64,000 nt of DNA. Origin: Amblyomma americanum. Its lineage: Eukaryota > Arthropoda > Arachnida > Ixodida > Ixodidae. The stretch's first letter is position 1. Each line of letters opens with the position of its first letter. Where the stretch lies: positions 75,635,850 through 75,699,849 of the forward strand of contig NC_135507.1 in the NCBI RefSeq assembly GCF_052857255.1, read 5' to 3'. Made by a program: the position numbers and the translations under genes. This document shows, piece by piece, positions 46,554 through 57,517 of this stretch. The notes below the pieces were generated by a model that worked only from the letters and a program-made list of their open reading frames with translations, was not told the origin of the DNA and did no database searches.

Positions 46554-47534
46554 AGCCTATCTTAGCACGTGGCGGAAGTTTGCACTCCATGGTTGCCTGT
46601 TCTCTGTAACTCGTTCATGCCAAGGCTGGCAGCGCCGTTTGCATGGTTACAACAACCATGCGAACGCCCAGCTGACCAAGCGATGCTTCCCCGTCACGTC
46701 GATGGCGCAGAAGGGAACACTGCAGATCAGTGACGTTCCCTTACTTATGGATCCGAGCTCGTGCGCGAGGTACTGCGACGGTGTGACAGCCTGCGCAAGA
46801 TATCAGACACATTTAGCATAGCGCGTACCGCTACTGCTTACCGCCAACCATCGCCCGTCGCTCTATAGTCGCTCCTAGCGCGCTGGTTGGCCACAGCGAG
46901 CAAGGAGCACGCGCTGTTGACGGGAACGTGCCACCATCTGGCATCACCGCCCGGTGATTCTCCACAAACTGACGATGCGCACTGCCTGCTAAATGTGAAA
47001 CGAACGCATCCTTCCATAGGACCGAAACGAACGCTTATAGAGTGAAATGGCTCGATCAGATCGATTCCGCAAAGCCGCTCTCAGATACATAGACAGTAGC
47101 CATAAGTGTTTAGTGCTATGTCGTAGGATGTTTAGAGAGAGGCGCAAAGTCCTTCGATGCAAAAAGTACCCAGAGCCTCTGGTGGCGTGTTTTTGTTTTA
47201 CTTGATTTACAGTGCTTTTATCAAGGGCAAACAGCTGGTTTTGTTAATGTAATATAAAACACAAAAACTTGACAAAACGTATCTCTAGTTATTAACGGAA
47301 TTTGCAGTATATTTACTCTTTGTTCAATCATAAAGCTCGCACTAAGTGATATATCCACCGCTACAAACCGCCACTATATGGTGACACCATCAGCGCCACG
47401 AATTTGTTTTTGCGAGCTAATTAAAATATTAAAAACCACAGTATACGCGGTACGATCGATGCTAATAGCATTACTATAACTCATTCTATGCAACCAACAG
47501 GCAAAAAAATGCACTGAAAATGTGTTTCGGGGCC
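46554..47534. other. intronic, nothing recognised
   Basis: No coding motif or shared repeat is visible. There is a CG-rich patch near 46860-46960. Confidence 0.4.
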
Positions 47535-47875
47535 CTTTTAAAGAAGCCCAGGTGGCCGAAACTGCACCAGATCCCTCCATTGCGGCGCCTCGATTCTTTC
47601 ACTCCCTCCTATATCTTTTTTCTCACGATGCGGAACCCGACCGCGGCGGCCACGTTTCGATAGTGGCGAAACGCAAAGGCGACCGTGTGCTGTGCGATGT
47701 CAGTGCACGTTAAAGATCCCCAGGTATTATTCCGGAGACCTCCACTACGGCACCTCTTTATTCCTTTCTTCTTTCACTCCCTCCCTTATCCCTTCCCTTA
47801 CGGCGCGGTTCAGGTGTCCGCTGAGATATGGGAGACAAATAATGCGCCATTTCCTTTCCTCAAAAACCAATTTCA
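47535..47875 (+). mobile_element. two Ruka-like SINE pieces in tandem
   Basis: A diverged 3' half (47535-47615: CCCAGGTGGCCGAAACTGCA) is followed by a better preserved copy from the B box (AACCCGACCGCGGCGG at 47634) to CCTTTCCTCAAAAACC. The second copy lacks about 10 bp in the middle (CCCCAGGTATTATTCC). Confidence 0.8.
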
Positions 47876-48185
47876 ATCTCATTTCTAGGGCCCCGAGAGT
47901 TCCAGCTACTGCATCTTTCCTATCCTCAACCAATTTTCATTTTTTCCTGCCGGTATTATAGCACGTGGCTCGTTTTTGCAAGAATGTGCACAAGTAAAAC
48001 TGTTTGCTGTGCTAGTAGGTGCTTCGTACTCTTGTGCAACAGCTTAGCGCAACAAAAAAAATGTTCACAAGTAACGCGTTGTCGTGTTTGTCGCACTTTT
48101 TAACGTTTTTATGTTGAGCCAAGAGTAAAAATAAGCATCCAAGCATTTCTGCAGGACGTATTAACAAAAAGCTCATGCAGTTAGT

Positions 48186-48560
48186 TGTCCGCCGATATGT
48201 GAGACAGATATTGCGCCATTTTCTTTAATAACTGGTTTTTGGGGAAAGGAAATGGCGCAGTATCCGTCTCATGTATCGTTGGACACCTGAACTGCGCCGT
48301 AAGGGAAGGGATAAGGGAGGGAGTGAAAGAAGAAAGGAAGAGAGAGGTGCCGTAGGGGAGGGCTCCGGGATAATTTCGACCACCTGGGGATCTTTAACGT
48401 GCACTGACATCGCACAGCACACGGACGCCTTAGCGTTTTGCCTCCATAAAAACGCAGCCGCCGCGGTCGGGTTCGAACCCGGGAACTCCGGATCAGTAGC
48501 CGAGCGCCCTAACCATTTTCCTTTCTCCAAAAACAAATTTCAATTTTTCAGTTTTCAATT
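48186..48560. mobile_element. SINE nested in SINE
   Basis: A minus-strand Ruka-like copy (about 48230-48515), nearly full length except for the first head bases, sits inside the 3' end of a plus-strand copy (48186-48229 and 48516-48560). CCATTTTC occurs at both junctions (48217 and 48514), an 8-bp target-site duplication. Confidence 0.85.
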
Positions 48561-49195
48561 TCAGTTAGTGGAATGCAATTCTTGTTAATGATATTGTCGA
48601 GTTTTCACTCTTTTAACACAATAATTCAAAATTTCCACAATTTGTTGCTGCATCTGTACTTGTCCTAGTTAACAACAAATTGGTCGTGGCTCTGAACATC
48701 GATTGCATTTTGAAATATTGTTCTTGCTCGATGACCAAACTTTGCTGTTTATTTTGAATTTGAAAAAAAACTGATTCCCTGGGGCCGTATTACGTAGGCC
48801 GTAGATTTTCCGTTCTCCGTTTCACGTGTATTTGGTCCTCTGCCATTGGTCGTTCAGATATAACCGTGGATATAACACTGCCCCTGCTTAGCAACGTTGA
48901 TAGGGACGCGGGAACTGTTCGTGCACTTTTGAGCACTGGTAAAAATCCCAAAATGCCAACATCATCGACAATATTAACGGTGGTTTAACTTTGATTAAAC
49001 CGAGGGAGAAGCGATAGCTTCACGATGGTTTAGCATGGCCAAGTCTTGTTAAGCTATGCTTTGGTCGTTTCTTTGGTCTTTGCGCCCGACTCCATGGTTC
49101 TTACTGTTGGGCATCTCCGCCGCTCCTATTAGGCGTGACGTCGCGCCCTATCACTTAAACGCTACGTTTCGGCTCCTCGCCGAGCCAAGAGTCGA
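48561..49195. other. intronic, nothing recognised
   Basis: AT-rich sequence with a GGTTTAACTTTGATTAAACC palindrome near 48985. No gene was seen. Confidence 0.4.
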
Positions 49196-49199
49196 TCAC

Positions 49200-49395
49200 G
49201 TGACGAAATATTGGTTGACCTTTACGTGACCTTGACGTCTCATGCTTGACTTTGACTTGACCCTGAAATGCCCATGACCTTGACCCTTGCCCCTGACCCT
49301 AGACCTGTCCAATTGCTTGACCATTGGTATGACCATTGACCATCCACCGGTTCTCAGAACTTATAAACTGAAGGTTTGACCTTGGCTGATCCTTG
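49200..49395. repeat. TGACC-rich degenerate simple repeat
   Basis: TGACC or TTGACT recurs roughly every 6-13 bp through the stretch, with three TGACCTTG words. It is a decayed low-complexity array. Confidence 0.6.
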
Positions 49396-49759
49396 AAATT
49401 CATCGGCAACGCACGGCGATCTCAGCCCGATACCTCTAGTAGTGAGCTATCGCTTCAAAAATGGTCAGGAAACCATTTGAGATGCTGCGGTTATCGGTGC
49501 CTCCTGTACACTGGGTTAGTATTGAGGTGGACAGATTTGTTTATAAGAGGATTTCTTTCTCTATTAGATTAAGGATGCATCGTCCGCGCCTTTCAACGTA
49601 ATTTATCGACCAGCAGAATTACTGTGATATGATTCCGAATGGACCTAGGTCACACAGTAGATCGTCCTTCTACCAGCTATGGCAGAACCTGTAGTATTAC
49701 TAGATCAGGGAATTACACCTGTGCAAGGTCGGTGGCACCTTCTAGTCGAAAAACACAAC

Positions 49760-49980
49760 AGAAAAATTTCTGTCTTCACAGCATGTTTTCTGTAATGTTT
49801 TTGGCCAGCAACTTGTAGTAACAACAGAATTTATGTAGTTACTACAGAACTAAAGAGTACAGAAAAGTACTACAGAAAAAAGCTATGATACTACAGAAAC
49901 ACACTGCAAAACGACAGAAAAGTCTGTCGTCACGACAGAAGTACAAAATATGTTGTAGTTTTGACATGGTTCTGCTGTCT
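49760..49980. repeat. ACAGAA-saturated palindromic repeat
   Basis: ACAGAA or its complement TTCTGT occurs about ten times in 180 bp, often as CTACAGAA, with inverted pairs such as AGTCTGTCGTCACGACAG. No coding frame is present. The style matches 24763-25154 and 56222-56455. Confidence 0.65.
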
Positions 49981-50220
49981 TTTCCACTGGGCTGCGTTAC
50001 CGCACAGCGTAGCACACTGCATGACAGAAGAGGTGTGCTGCGATGTCCCTCATGCTGTGCACCTGTTCGGACGCCCAATGTCTCGGAAAAGGCAATGCAA
50101 CCCTTCTGCAGCTAACGCTCTATTATTTTGTACTGTACAACATCCATGCGCATCAACTTAGAACAGAAGACCTGCGCAATGCACCTGACAGATGGGTGCC
50201 CATTGCTCTATTAATCGCAG

Positions 50221-50404
50221 GGTGTTTCGTCGCATGGACGACAATGCGAGCGGCGACCTGTCTCGCGAGGAGTTCATCAAGGGGCTGGACGACTCGGGCA
50301 TGGCCCCCTTCCTCGAAGCCGAAGACTACGAGAAGCTGTTCGAGCAGTTTGACGCGGACAACTCAGGAACGATCAAGTTCGACGAATTCATCCGCACCAT
50401 CAGA
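50221..50404 (+). CDS. CAPSL: calcyphosine-like EF-hand protein, exon 2 (EF1-EF2)
   Basis: The exon encodes the first two EF-hands. Loop 1 is DDNASGDLSREE and loop 2 DADNSGTIKFDE; both keep Asp at position 1, Gly at 6 and Glu at 12, so both should bind Ca2+. The first base completes the Lys codon begun in exon 1. The acceptor is TTAATCGCAG before 50221 and the donor GTAAGT starts at 50405, exit phase 0. The exon is GC-rich against AT-rich surroundings. Confidence 0.95.
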
Positions 50405-53138
50405 GTAAGTCGCTTTTTTTCTCAGAGGCTCGTGTCGTTCGGACATCGCTTGCTTCAGACTTCACTGTATCTAAAGGAGTTGTGAAAGGGGACCTCAGCA
50501 AACGCGCGATGTGCCTGGGATGCTAAAGGACGCCGCTTCACAAATATCCTCCAGCAAGATTTTTTTACATGCGTCTTGTGGAAGCTGAGTTATCTGTAGT
50601 CAAGATTTGAATTTCCGCCTCTTCGGGCCTTTCCCTCTACTCTCGTCAATTTTTGCACGCTGAAATGTCGGCGATCCTCCGCCAGCCCCTCGCCCTCTCC
50701 GCTGGCTGCCGGCGCGCGCAAAACAATGCTAGCAGTCCGCTGCATAAGTAGCGAGCGCTACATGACGTAACGAGCGCGGATGCTGTCGTAACGAGCGCAG
50801 ATTCGGGCGAAAGCTCAACACCGCAGGTCGCCGCTAGACGCGGAAGCGGGAGTTTTAAAAATTGTACTGTAAATTATCGGCTCGCTTTTGAGGTCTTGTA
50901 GCGGGATGACCGCTGGTTGGCCTGTACTCTACATAATGCGAGCATTTTATAGACAACCTCAAACACCCTTTTCAGGGACCCTTTACGCTCGCAGGTTACC
51001 TTGATATCACACGGTACAATAAAGAGAAGACTGACTAAACTACGCTATAGCTTAGTTAAAGCATTCGGCGAAAGCAGTCATGTCCTTCAATTTTCTCCCC
51101 CTTCTTCTTGCCTTCCTTCTCTCTTGTTCCTCTACTGTTTCATTAAAGTCCTTGTCCTCCTCCTCTCTTATTCTTTTTTAATACTTTTTGCTTTTCTTCT
51201 CTTTTGTTGTTCATCTCTTTCAGCTTGGCCTTTCACTTTTCTGCTCTGTTTTCCTTGTTGTTTTTCTTTCTGTCCTTCTTTCGTGTCTTCGTTCTCTTTT
51301 TCTCTCTCAGCTTGGCTTGGCTCTTGATTGGCTTCTATTGGCTTGCGGATTTCTACGGCAACTACAGCGAGCTTCAGTTACACGACGACTCAGAGTGGGC
51401 TGTCATTAACGGCTCTCGCTGTAGAACTACAGACAGCAGGGCAAGAGTAAAGCGGCTGCTGGAATTTTTTTAGCAGCTGCTTACTCCGCCTAAATTGTCG
51501 GATTAGATTTTTCCCATTGTTTCGTATTGGGAGAGTAGTTTTACTCCTGGCGAGAAAGCATCAGTTACCTGACGACTAAATCTAGCTTAGCAGGAATGCA
51601 AAAACTCTTTAAAAACCTAAAAGGAATTTTAGAATCTACGCGTGCCATTCAGATGTCTGTTCTCTTACTATATCAATAACATACTTTTATTTCTCAGGCC
51701 AAGCAAAAAAGCAATGAAAGCCATGACACTGACATTGGGCACTGTTTGCTTGAAAAAGTTGTTTGTAGAATTGGTTTAGGTGCGTCACACAGGCGAGATG
51801 AAATCAGTTTAACGATTTATATGGACGCGATGTTTCTGCGTTCGCCGTAAGCCCTCGATTGCCTCTCCTGAGTACCCCTCCCTGGCTTTCAAGCGCACTT
51901 CTGAGGAACCTTGAATCAACCGACACGGTTCTCATGAAGAATCAGATGCGCATGAAACGATATTTGTTTTTGTTCGGTGTTTTGACAGGAATAGAAAAAC
52001 GGTTGCCCAGCCCGCTGAAGAATCCCCCTCCCCCCTATTTCAGTACGCATGATCGATTCTTATCGACCGCGCGAATTCTCTGTTTCACCTTTTTTCTTCT
52101 CCGTCATGAGGGACATATACCTCAGCAACGCTTCCTTGATTTCACTGCCAGCGAGATTAGTCGGTTTCGGCATTTCTAGCTTTCTCCCATTGCCCTTTTC
52201 CTTTTCTCATTCTCAAGCCTACTGGGCACGTGCAGTGCAAGGGCAAAACAGTAAATGACTAGCGAGATATCCTGGATACTTGGCGAACAAAATTAGCGGT
52301 GGCTTAGTCCTGCTATGCCTAGTATACCGTGCGAAAGTTGCCGCAACGAGCAACGCTTCTTTTCTTCCATGGCTTGCAACTGACAGCCGAACGCATCGCT
52401 TCACGTATTCATTCGACCCCACGCGCACGCGCAGTAAGGCGCACTAGTCGTGGCGTCAACGTGCAGCAGGGGAGGGGGTGAGGTGGCGGAGTCGGCGGCG
52501 GTCGCGGCGGCGCAGCTGTGGCGTCACGCGCGGCGCACCTGTAGCGAAACTCACGCTTGCGCAGTAGGAGCAGATGGCCAAGACTGGTGAAATCACTCCG
52601 GCTAGCGTAGTGTAGCTTTCGCTACAAAATGTCTTCGCGATGTGATGTGGCAGGAGTATTCGCCATCCACACCAGCAGAACAGAAATCTGGACGAGCTGC
52701 TACCATGCTCATTATGTTTTTATGGGCGCCAACTTAATGAAGATGAAGAAAGGAGACACACAACTGGTGCCGAGTCTTTGCATGTCCTGTCGCAAAAACA
52801 TCGTGAACATGCCAGCAGCTCAAGCTGGGATGTAGGCCGCAGCTCCTAGAGACATGGGAATTTTTTATTGCGAAAGCAATAACTACGCCAGGTATAACCG
52901 CCCATCGCGTATGCCGTGCTCCCCCCATAACCGGCGCTGCGCTTGGCAGGTGGTGTGACGTCAGTTCTCTCCGTTGCTATGACGACGCGTGACGTCAGCT
53001 TGCTCCCCGCCGCAGCAAGAAGGGAGCCGCTCGTCGCGTGTGCCGTCGCCCCCGAGCCGCTGCCGCGCCTAGCAGGTGGTCTCTCCGTTGATATAACGAC
53101 CTCCTCGCCTTGCTCTCGCTCCGTGGCGGCTTCACTGG

Positions 53139-53174
53139 TATATATAGCGGTGCGCTACGCGTTGGTTGTTCAGT
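53139..53174 (+). promoter_or_regulatory. candidate TATA + initiator core promoter
   Basis: TATATATAG at 53139-53147 is followed by TTCAGTC with A at 53172, a spacing of about 33 nt that suits an arthropod TCAGT initiator. The surroundings are CG-rich with TGACGTCA-like CRE sites upstream (near 52958 and 52992). No recognised gene follows, so it may serve a repeat. Confidence 0.4.
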
Positions 53175-53721
53175 CTCGCCGTGGAAGCTACCGACGAAGA
53201 GTCTACATCTGAATCTAGTTGCTCTACTGCTTCGGAACAGTTAAATTCTAAGGCGAAAGCTAAGCAAGATTTCGCAATTCAACCAGGTTTAACCAGAGCT
53301 AAACCACAGCCAGTTTTTTTCCTTGCTGTCGCTGTAAGCGCTTCCCATTAACAGCGCCACATGGCGAAGAGTAAACGAACAGAGGCTTTCCTACTGGTGC
53401 GATTGGGTGGCAAGCGATGTTTCTAGCATTCAAATAGAGACGGCATTGGTCTCAGCTTCACTTGGGAAGAAATTTTGCGCTCCGTCAGCACGGTTTCTAA
53501 AGGTGACCCTTGGAGAACTTTTCTGACAAATTTCTGTGACGTGTGCACTCGCCTGCATTCCTTGTCAACTTTTTTTAGTACTTCCTTTGCTTAGTAACTA
53601 AAAACAATGCCTCCAAGGGCCAGTTTCATACCGTCCGCCGTGAGAGGGCGCAGCACGTTCAGAATCGGTTTTCAAGAAAAATTACACAAAAAGCTCACAC
53701 TGTTTTTGCCCTGTTCAGAGA

Positions 53722-54040
53722 GAGAGAGAGAAAGCTTTATTTAGGTGATTAATTTCACAGGAGCCGTGTGGTCGACGCCCCTAGTCCAGGGCTCCGACGC
53801 CGGCAGCTGACTTTCAGACTAGCTGGATTATCCAGACTTGCTGGTCCAGGTTGTCGCTGGTCAGGGCCTCCTCCCACTGCTCGTGCGTCGGGTGTGGCAC
53901 TATTAATTTTTTTCTCTGGTTTGTCCTGGCATTCCCACGATGTATGGTATAGCGTGGGGCTCCCTCCGCACGGAGGGCAGTAACTGATCTTGTGCAAAAT
54001 GTGAAGACTTGGATATGCGTTTGTTTGTATTCTGTTCAGA
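53722..54040 (-). mobile_element. LINE 3' end fragment
   Basis: The minus strand encodes YPSLHILHKISYCPPCGGSP followed by TLYHTSWECQ, the C-terminal Cys/His motif of I-like LINEs. It ends with AATAAAGC then a (TC)n tail at 53722. Confidence 0.8.
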
Positions 54041-54104
54041 GAACTGGCTAAGGCATATAGCAGTACCCTATCATTATCTTCTCCATAGCCTGCTGTGCTT
54101 TGTA

Positions 54105-54300
54105 TTTGCTCATCATCGTTATCATGATAATCATCATCATCATCACCGTCAGCCTGACTACGCCCACAGCAGGGCAAAGGCCTCCCCCATGTCTATCCAA
54201 TTAACCAGGCCTGGCCTTTGCCAGCTGCACCCGCCGTATGCCCGCAAACTTCTTAACCTCATCCGCCGACCTAACCTTCTGCCACCCCCTGCTATCGTTT
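54105..54300. repeat. dispersed repeat family E abutting the CAPSL exon 3 acceptor
   Basis: It begins with ATC repeats, then CAGCCTGACTACGCCCACAG and CCGCAAACTTCTTAACCTCA, and runs into CTTCTGCCACCCCCTGC. A second copy, split by a SINE, lies at 57483-57870. Confidence 0.65.
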
Positions 54301-54310
54301 GCTACCGCAG

Positions 54311-54520
54311 CCGAGAATGAGCCCCAGCCGAGAAGCTCTGGTGGCCAAGGCGTTCCAGAAGCTGGACCGGTCGGGCGACGGCCAGGTCACCTACGAGGAC
54401 ATGAAGGGGGTCTACAACGTGCGCAACCACCCAGAGTACCTGAACGGACAGAAGACTGAACGCGAGCTTTTGAACAAGTTCCTGGCCACCTTCGAAGAGG
54501 GCGGCATCGTCGACGGAGTT
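54311..54520 (+). CDS. CAPSL: calcyphosine-like EF-hand protein, exon 3 (EF3)
   Basis: Seventy codons start with PRMSPSREALVAKAFQKLD. EF-hand 3 is DRSGDGQVTYED, with Asp instead of Glu at position 12, which usually lowers Ca2+ affinity or favours Mg2+. The following NVRNHPEYLNGQKTERELLN matches the family linker. The acceptor is GCTACCGCAG before 54311 and the donor GTGAGT starts at 54521; both ends are phase 0. Confidence 0.95.
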
Positions 54521-54611
54521 GTGAGTCATTGCCACGTATACGTCACTTATCGCACGATTCCATGAGGAACCTCTCAGTTGCTCCCACGTGACGGACATGA
54601 CAGCATCTCTG

Positions 54612-55115
54612 GGCAGTGGACCTGAATGAATGAATGAATGAATGAATGAATGAATGAATGAATGAATGAATGGGCCTCACGGTAGGGGCGCAGCAATTAG
54701 GAGGGGGCTCCTCCTAGCCGGCTCTCAGCACCGGTGACCGCGGAGAGAGTCTTGTAGTAAGCTGTCTCCGCTTGACTGATGATGAGTGTTTGCTGATCCA
54801 GGTCATGGCTCTGGATAAGCTCTTCCCAGGCGGCAAGGTCTGGGATGTTTTGTTATTTAGACCCTCCAATAACTTATAAAGAAATAGCTGAAACACCTAG
54901 ATTGGATAGGAGAAGACTCTCACTTCCGGATAGGCCATTCACTTCAAAGGAGTGCAGAGCCTGGAGGAGGCTTCACGTCAACAGATTCTTTCCGTACTAT
55001 ATACTACACGATGAAGACACTGGGGAGCCTCAGCTCTGCAGTAGCTGTCACAGAATGACTTCGCAAAATCAGGTTATTTGGCAGTGTCAGGATTCTTCTG
55101 GAGCAGCGGACCTCC
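54612..55115. mobile_element. LINE copy with 5' inversion
   Basis: On the minus strand 54850-54612 encodes the C-terminal tail (LAAWEELIQSHDLDQQTLII) and ends in CATT repeats (TTCA on that strand). Immediately to the right, 54851-55115 on the plus strand encodes the preceding protein segment (RAWRRLHVNRFFPYYILHDE, CSSCHRMTSQNQVIWQCQDS). The two halves face in opposite directions, as after twin priming. Confidence 0.75.
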
Positions 55116-55477
55116 AATCCTTTGACCTGAAGGCTCATATCGCGCGCGCCTCGCTGTTGTGTTCGCTGCCACGTAGGCCAACGTGGCCCGCGGTCTGTAC
55201 CTGCGATTGGGTGCGTCCTGTGGTCTCGCCTGAAAAAAATAGTAAGGACAAGCTGAAGCTAACCTGTACCGTAGAAAAAGCAGAAAAATGAATACAGGTA
55301 ACGCCATCACCGGCCTGTGATGTCGTAAGTAGGTTTTTTTTTTTGCTAAGCTTTCATCCTGGGCAATACTTGCATTCACCCACAAACAGTCATCGCGGAC
55401 TGTTTTTCATTACTGACGTCACGTACTGGAATTTAACGTAGGCGCCTAGGGGCGACCTAGACGTGCCACCTAGGCCA

Positions 55478-55790
55478 CGTTACCTTTTGACGTCATCACA
55501 ACTTGCCCATCCGATTGTAACAAAACTGCCCACCATGGTGGTTGGCAGTTGAATTAATGATTGGTAGCTTGGGAAGAGCAACTTGGGCCGCACAAGTCCC
55601 GCCGGTGGCAGCACCTGTCATCACATGGCGCATCGCTTAAGCGCTGCACCACTGCGCCAGGAATACTATGAGGACTCTCAGAAATCTATTAATTTTAAGT
55701 ACAGAATGGCCAATTCTGTATGTGTGGGCGCCAACCCATTACCCTATCGCGTCATACCCTTAAGGCGGAGCTTATTTCTCCCTCGAATTT
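55478..55790 (-). repeat. dispersed repeat family C, copy 3
   Basis: It matches 25158-25483 over its whole length and 22655-22800 in inverse orientation. It has a clear TATGACGCGATAGGGTAATG block on the minus strand and a GGCGCAGTGGTGCAGCGCTT A-box-like segment. Confidence 0.7.
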
Positions 55791-55900
55791 TTCAGTTCTA
55801 AAATGTCGGTGTTCTAAAAATCGGAGCGGTTTTCCTCTTCCAATTGGTGCTTTGTTGATTATGGTTGCGATGTTCTCGGCTTTCAGGTGTCAACGAATAA

Positions 55901-56032
<132 letters not shown>

Positions 56033-56221
56033 CCTCGATTTCTACGCACAGTCGTGCACTCCCTGTTTCCACCCCGTGCATTTTTTTTCTCTCCTTTTCT
56101 CACGTCAGTCACCAAATGCTTCCCGTCAGACTACAACTGTCTAAGGGCACGGATACCGCTTCGATGTGTCGCCAAAAGCCAAAAATAATTAAAAAGAAAC
56201 GTTCACCCCTTGACTGTACGT

Positions 56222-56455
56222 AGACTTCTGTCTATAAAGTCTATAGATCTGTATAGAAAACCCCCAAAGAGCAGTCTATAGGCAATGCAAATCCTATAGA
56301 CAGTCTCTAGACAATCTATTGATTTATGGCCATACCTTTTTATTACACTTTTGTCTATAGACAATCTATCGGCTATGAATAGACAAAAAGAAATATCTAT
56401 AGGAAGGCAATAGTCTATAAGAAGCCTATAGACTGTCTATAGACTATTTTTCTAA
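56222..56455. repeat. GTCTATAGAC-saturated palindromic repeat
   Basis: GTCTATAG/CTATAGAC and one-base variants occur more than ten times in 230 bp. The word is itself a palindrome. It starts about 190 bp after the CAPSL stop and may lie in or just beyond its 3' UTR. Confidence 0.75.
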
Positions 56456-57482
56456 GCGACTCTTCCGCAGCAGGGCGCTGTGGAGTCAAACTGAAGCCAC
56501 GTAACAATGACTACCTGCATTCATTTAATGCGGATATACATTCTCGGCCTGTACATCTAGATTTTAGAGCCAGCAAAGGAAGTGCCCGATTCCAGCCAGA
56601 GAGGCTGCTGGGGATTGTAACACTGGATCTGGTCGTTAACACAACGGGCCATGCATCAAGTGACGTGACAGGCGTTCAACGACAGAGAATATTGTATAAA
56701 CCTGGTTCTAGAAGATTTTTCTGTGCGTTACAGAAAACCTGACTAACGCAAGAAGCTCGGCATCAGTTGAAGTGATGCCGATTGCAATTGGTTCGAGCAT
56801 TGACGGCACCGAAAACACATGAAAAAAAGAAAGGACACTGAAATTATGTTTCTGCGCATTGTCTTATTCCGCGTTGCATATTGTATCGATTACGAATTGT
56901 GCACTACAAAAAAAAAAGGAACATGAGCATAGTTTAGATGTATCTTGTCTTTCAGAGTTAAAATGCATCTGGTCCTTTCTCTAGGCCACTGCTGTGGTGG
57001 CGTAGTAGTCTGAACCACGTAATGCGGATAGCACATAAGTGGCTGCAAATGGGTCCAATATCTTGTGCTATACAGCGCACTACAAAACGGTACACTAACG
57101 AGAAAACACAGGACGAACACGAGCGTACGTGGCTGGCGGTGGTCTCGGGTTCGATCCCCGCACCAGGGCAGGTTTTTTTATCAATCACGAAGCCTCTAGC
57201 TACATAGCTTTCCTTTGCAGCCGTACGTTTGTGCTCTCGCGGACGCTGATAAGTAGTTACTGTCTAACTGATTGCATCTCGGAGTAACTTAGTTGATAGC
57301 AAGAGTCGGAAAAGTAGTAGTAGGAAGTGCAATCACTTACGTAGGGCCTTGAGGTTGGCAACTTAGCATGTACAGGATAGCCACGTGGGTGCAAGACAAG
57401 CTCTGAGAGGAGAATTTGGCTTGCAGGGGGCAGACCTCCGTAGATTACAATTCCTACAAAATCTACGAGCAACCTGAGCTTA
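56456..57482. other. intergenic, nothing certain
   Basis: A B-box-like GGGTTCGATCC at about 57147 and an upstream GTGGTGGCGTAGTAGTC near 56993 hint at a diverged tRNA-headed repeat. No gene was recognised. Confidence 0.35.
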
Positions 57483-57486
57483 TCGT

Positions 57487-57517
<31 letters not shown>

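Larger units (their letters stand above)
39091..50220 (+). other. CAPSL intron 1 (11.1 kb), transposon-filled
   Basis: The intron begins with GTGAGT and ends with TTAATCGCAG. It contains LINE fragments in both orientations, tRNA-headed SINEs, a Penelope-like fragment, two Ruka-like clusters and an ACAGAA-rich repeat. The remaining AT-rich gaps (about 46554-47534 and 48560-49190) show no gene. Confidence 0.85.
50405..54310 (+). other. CAPSL intron 2
   Basis: The intron (3.9 kb) contains a TATA/Inr core-promoter-like site (53139-53174), a LINE 3' fragment (53722-54040) and a dispersed repeat that reaches the exon 3 acceptor (54105-54300). The segments 50485-52600 and 53350-53720 show no named feature apart from CG-rich patches at 50680-50850 and 52430-52560. 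Confidence 0.7.

Noticed and set aside
54640..54672. CRISPR-like regular repeat (GAAT)n
   Set aside because: It is a simple tetranucleotide microsatellite at a LINE 3' end, with no spacers.
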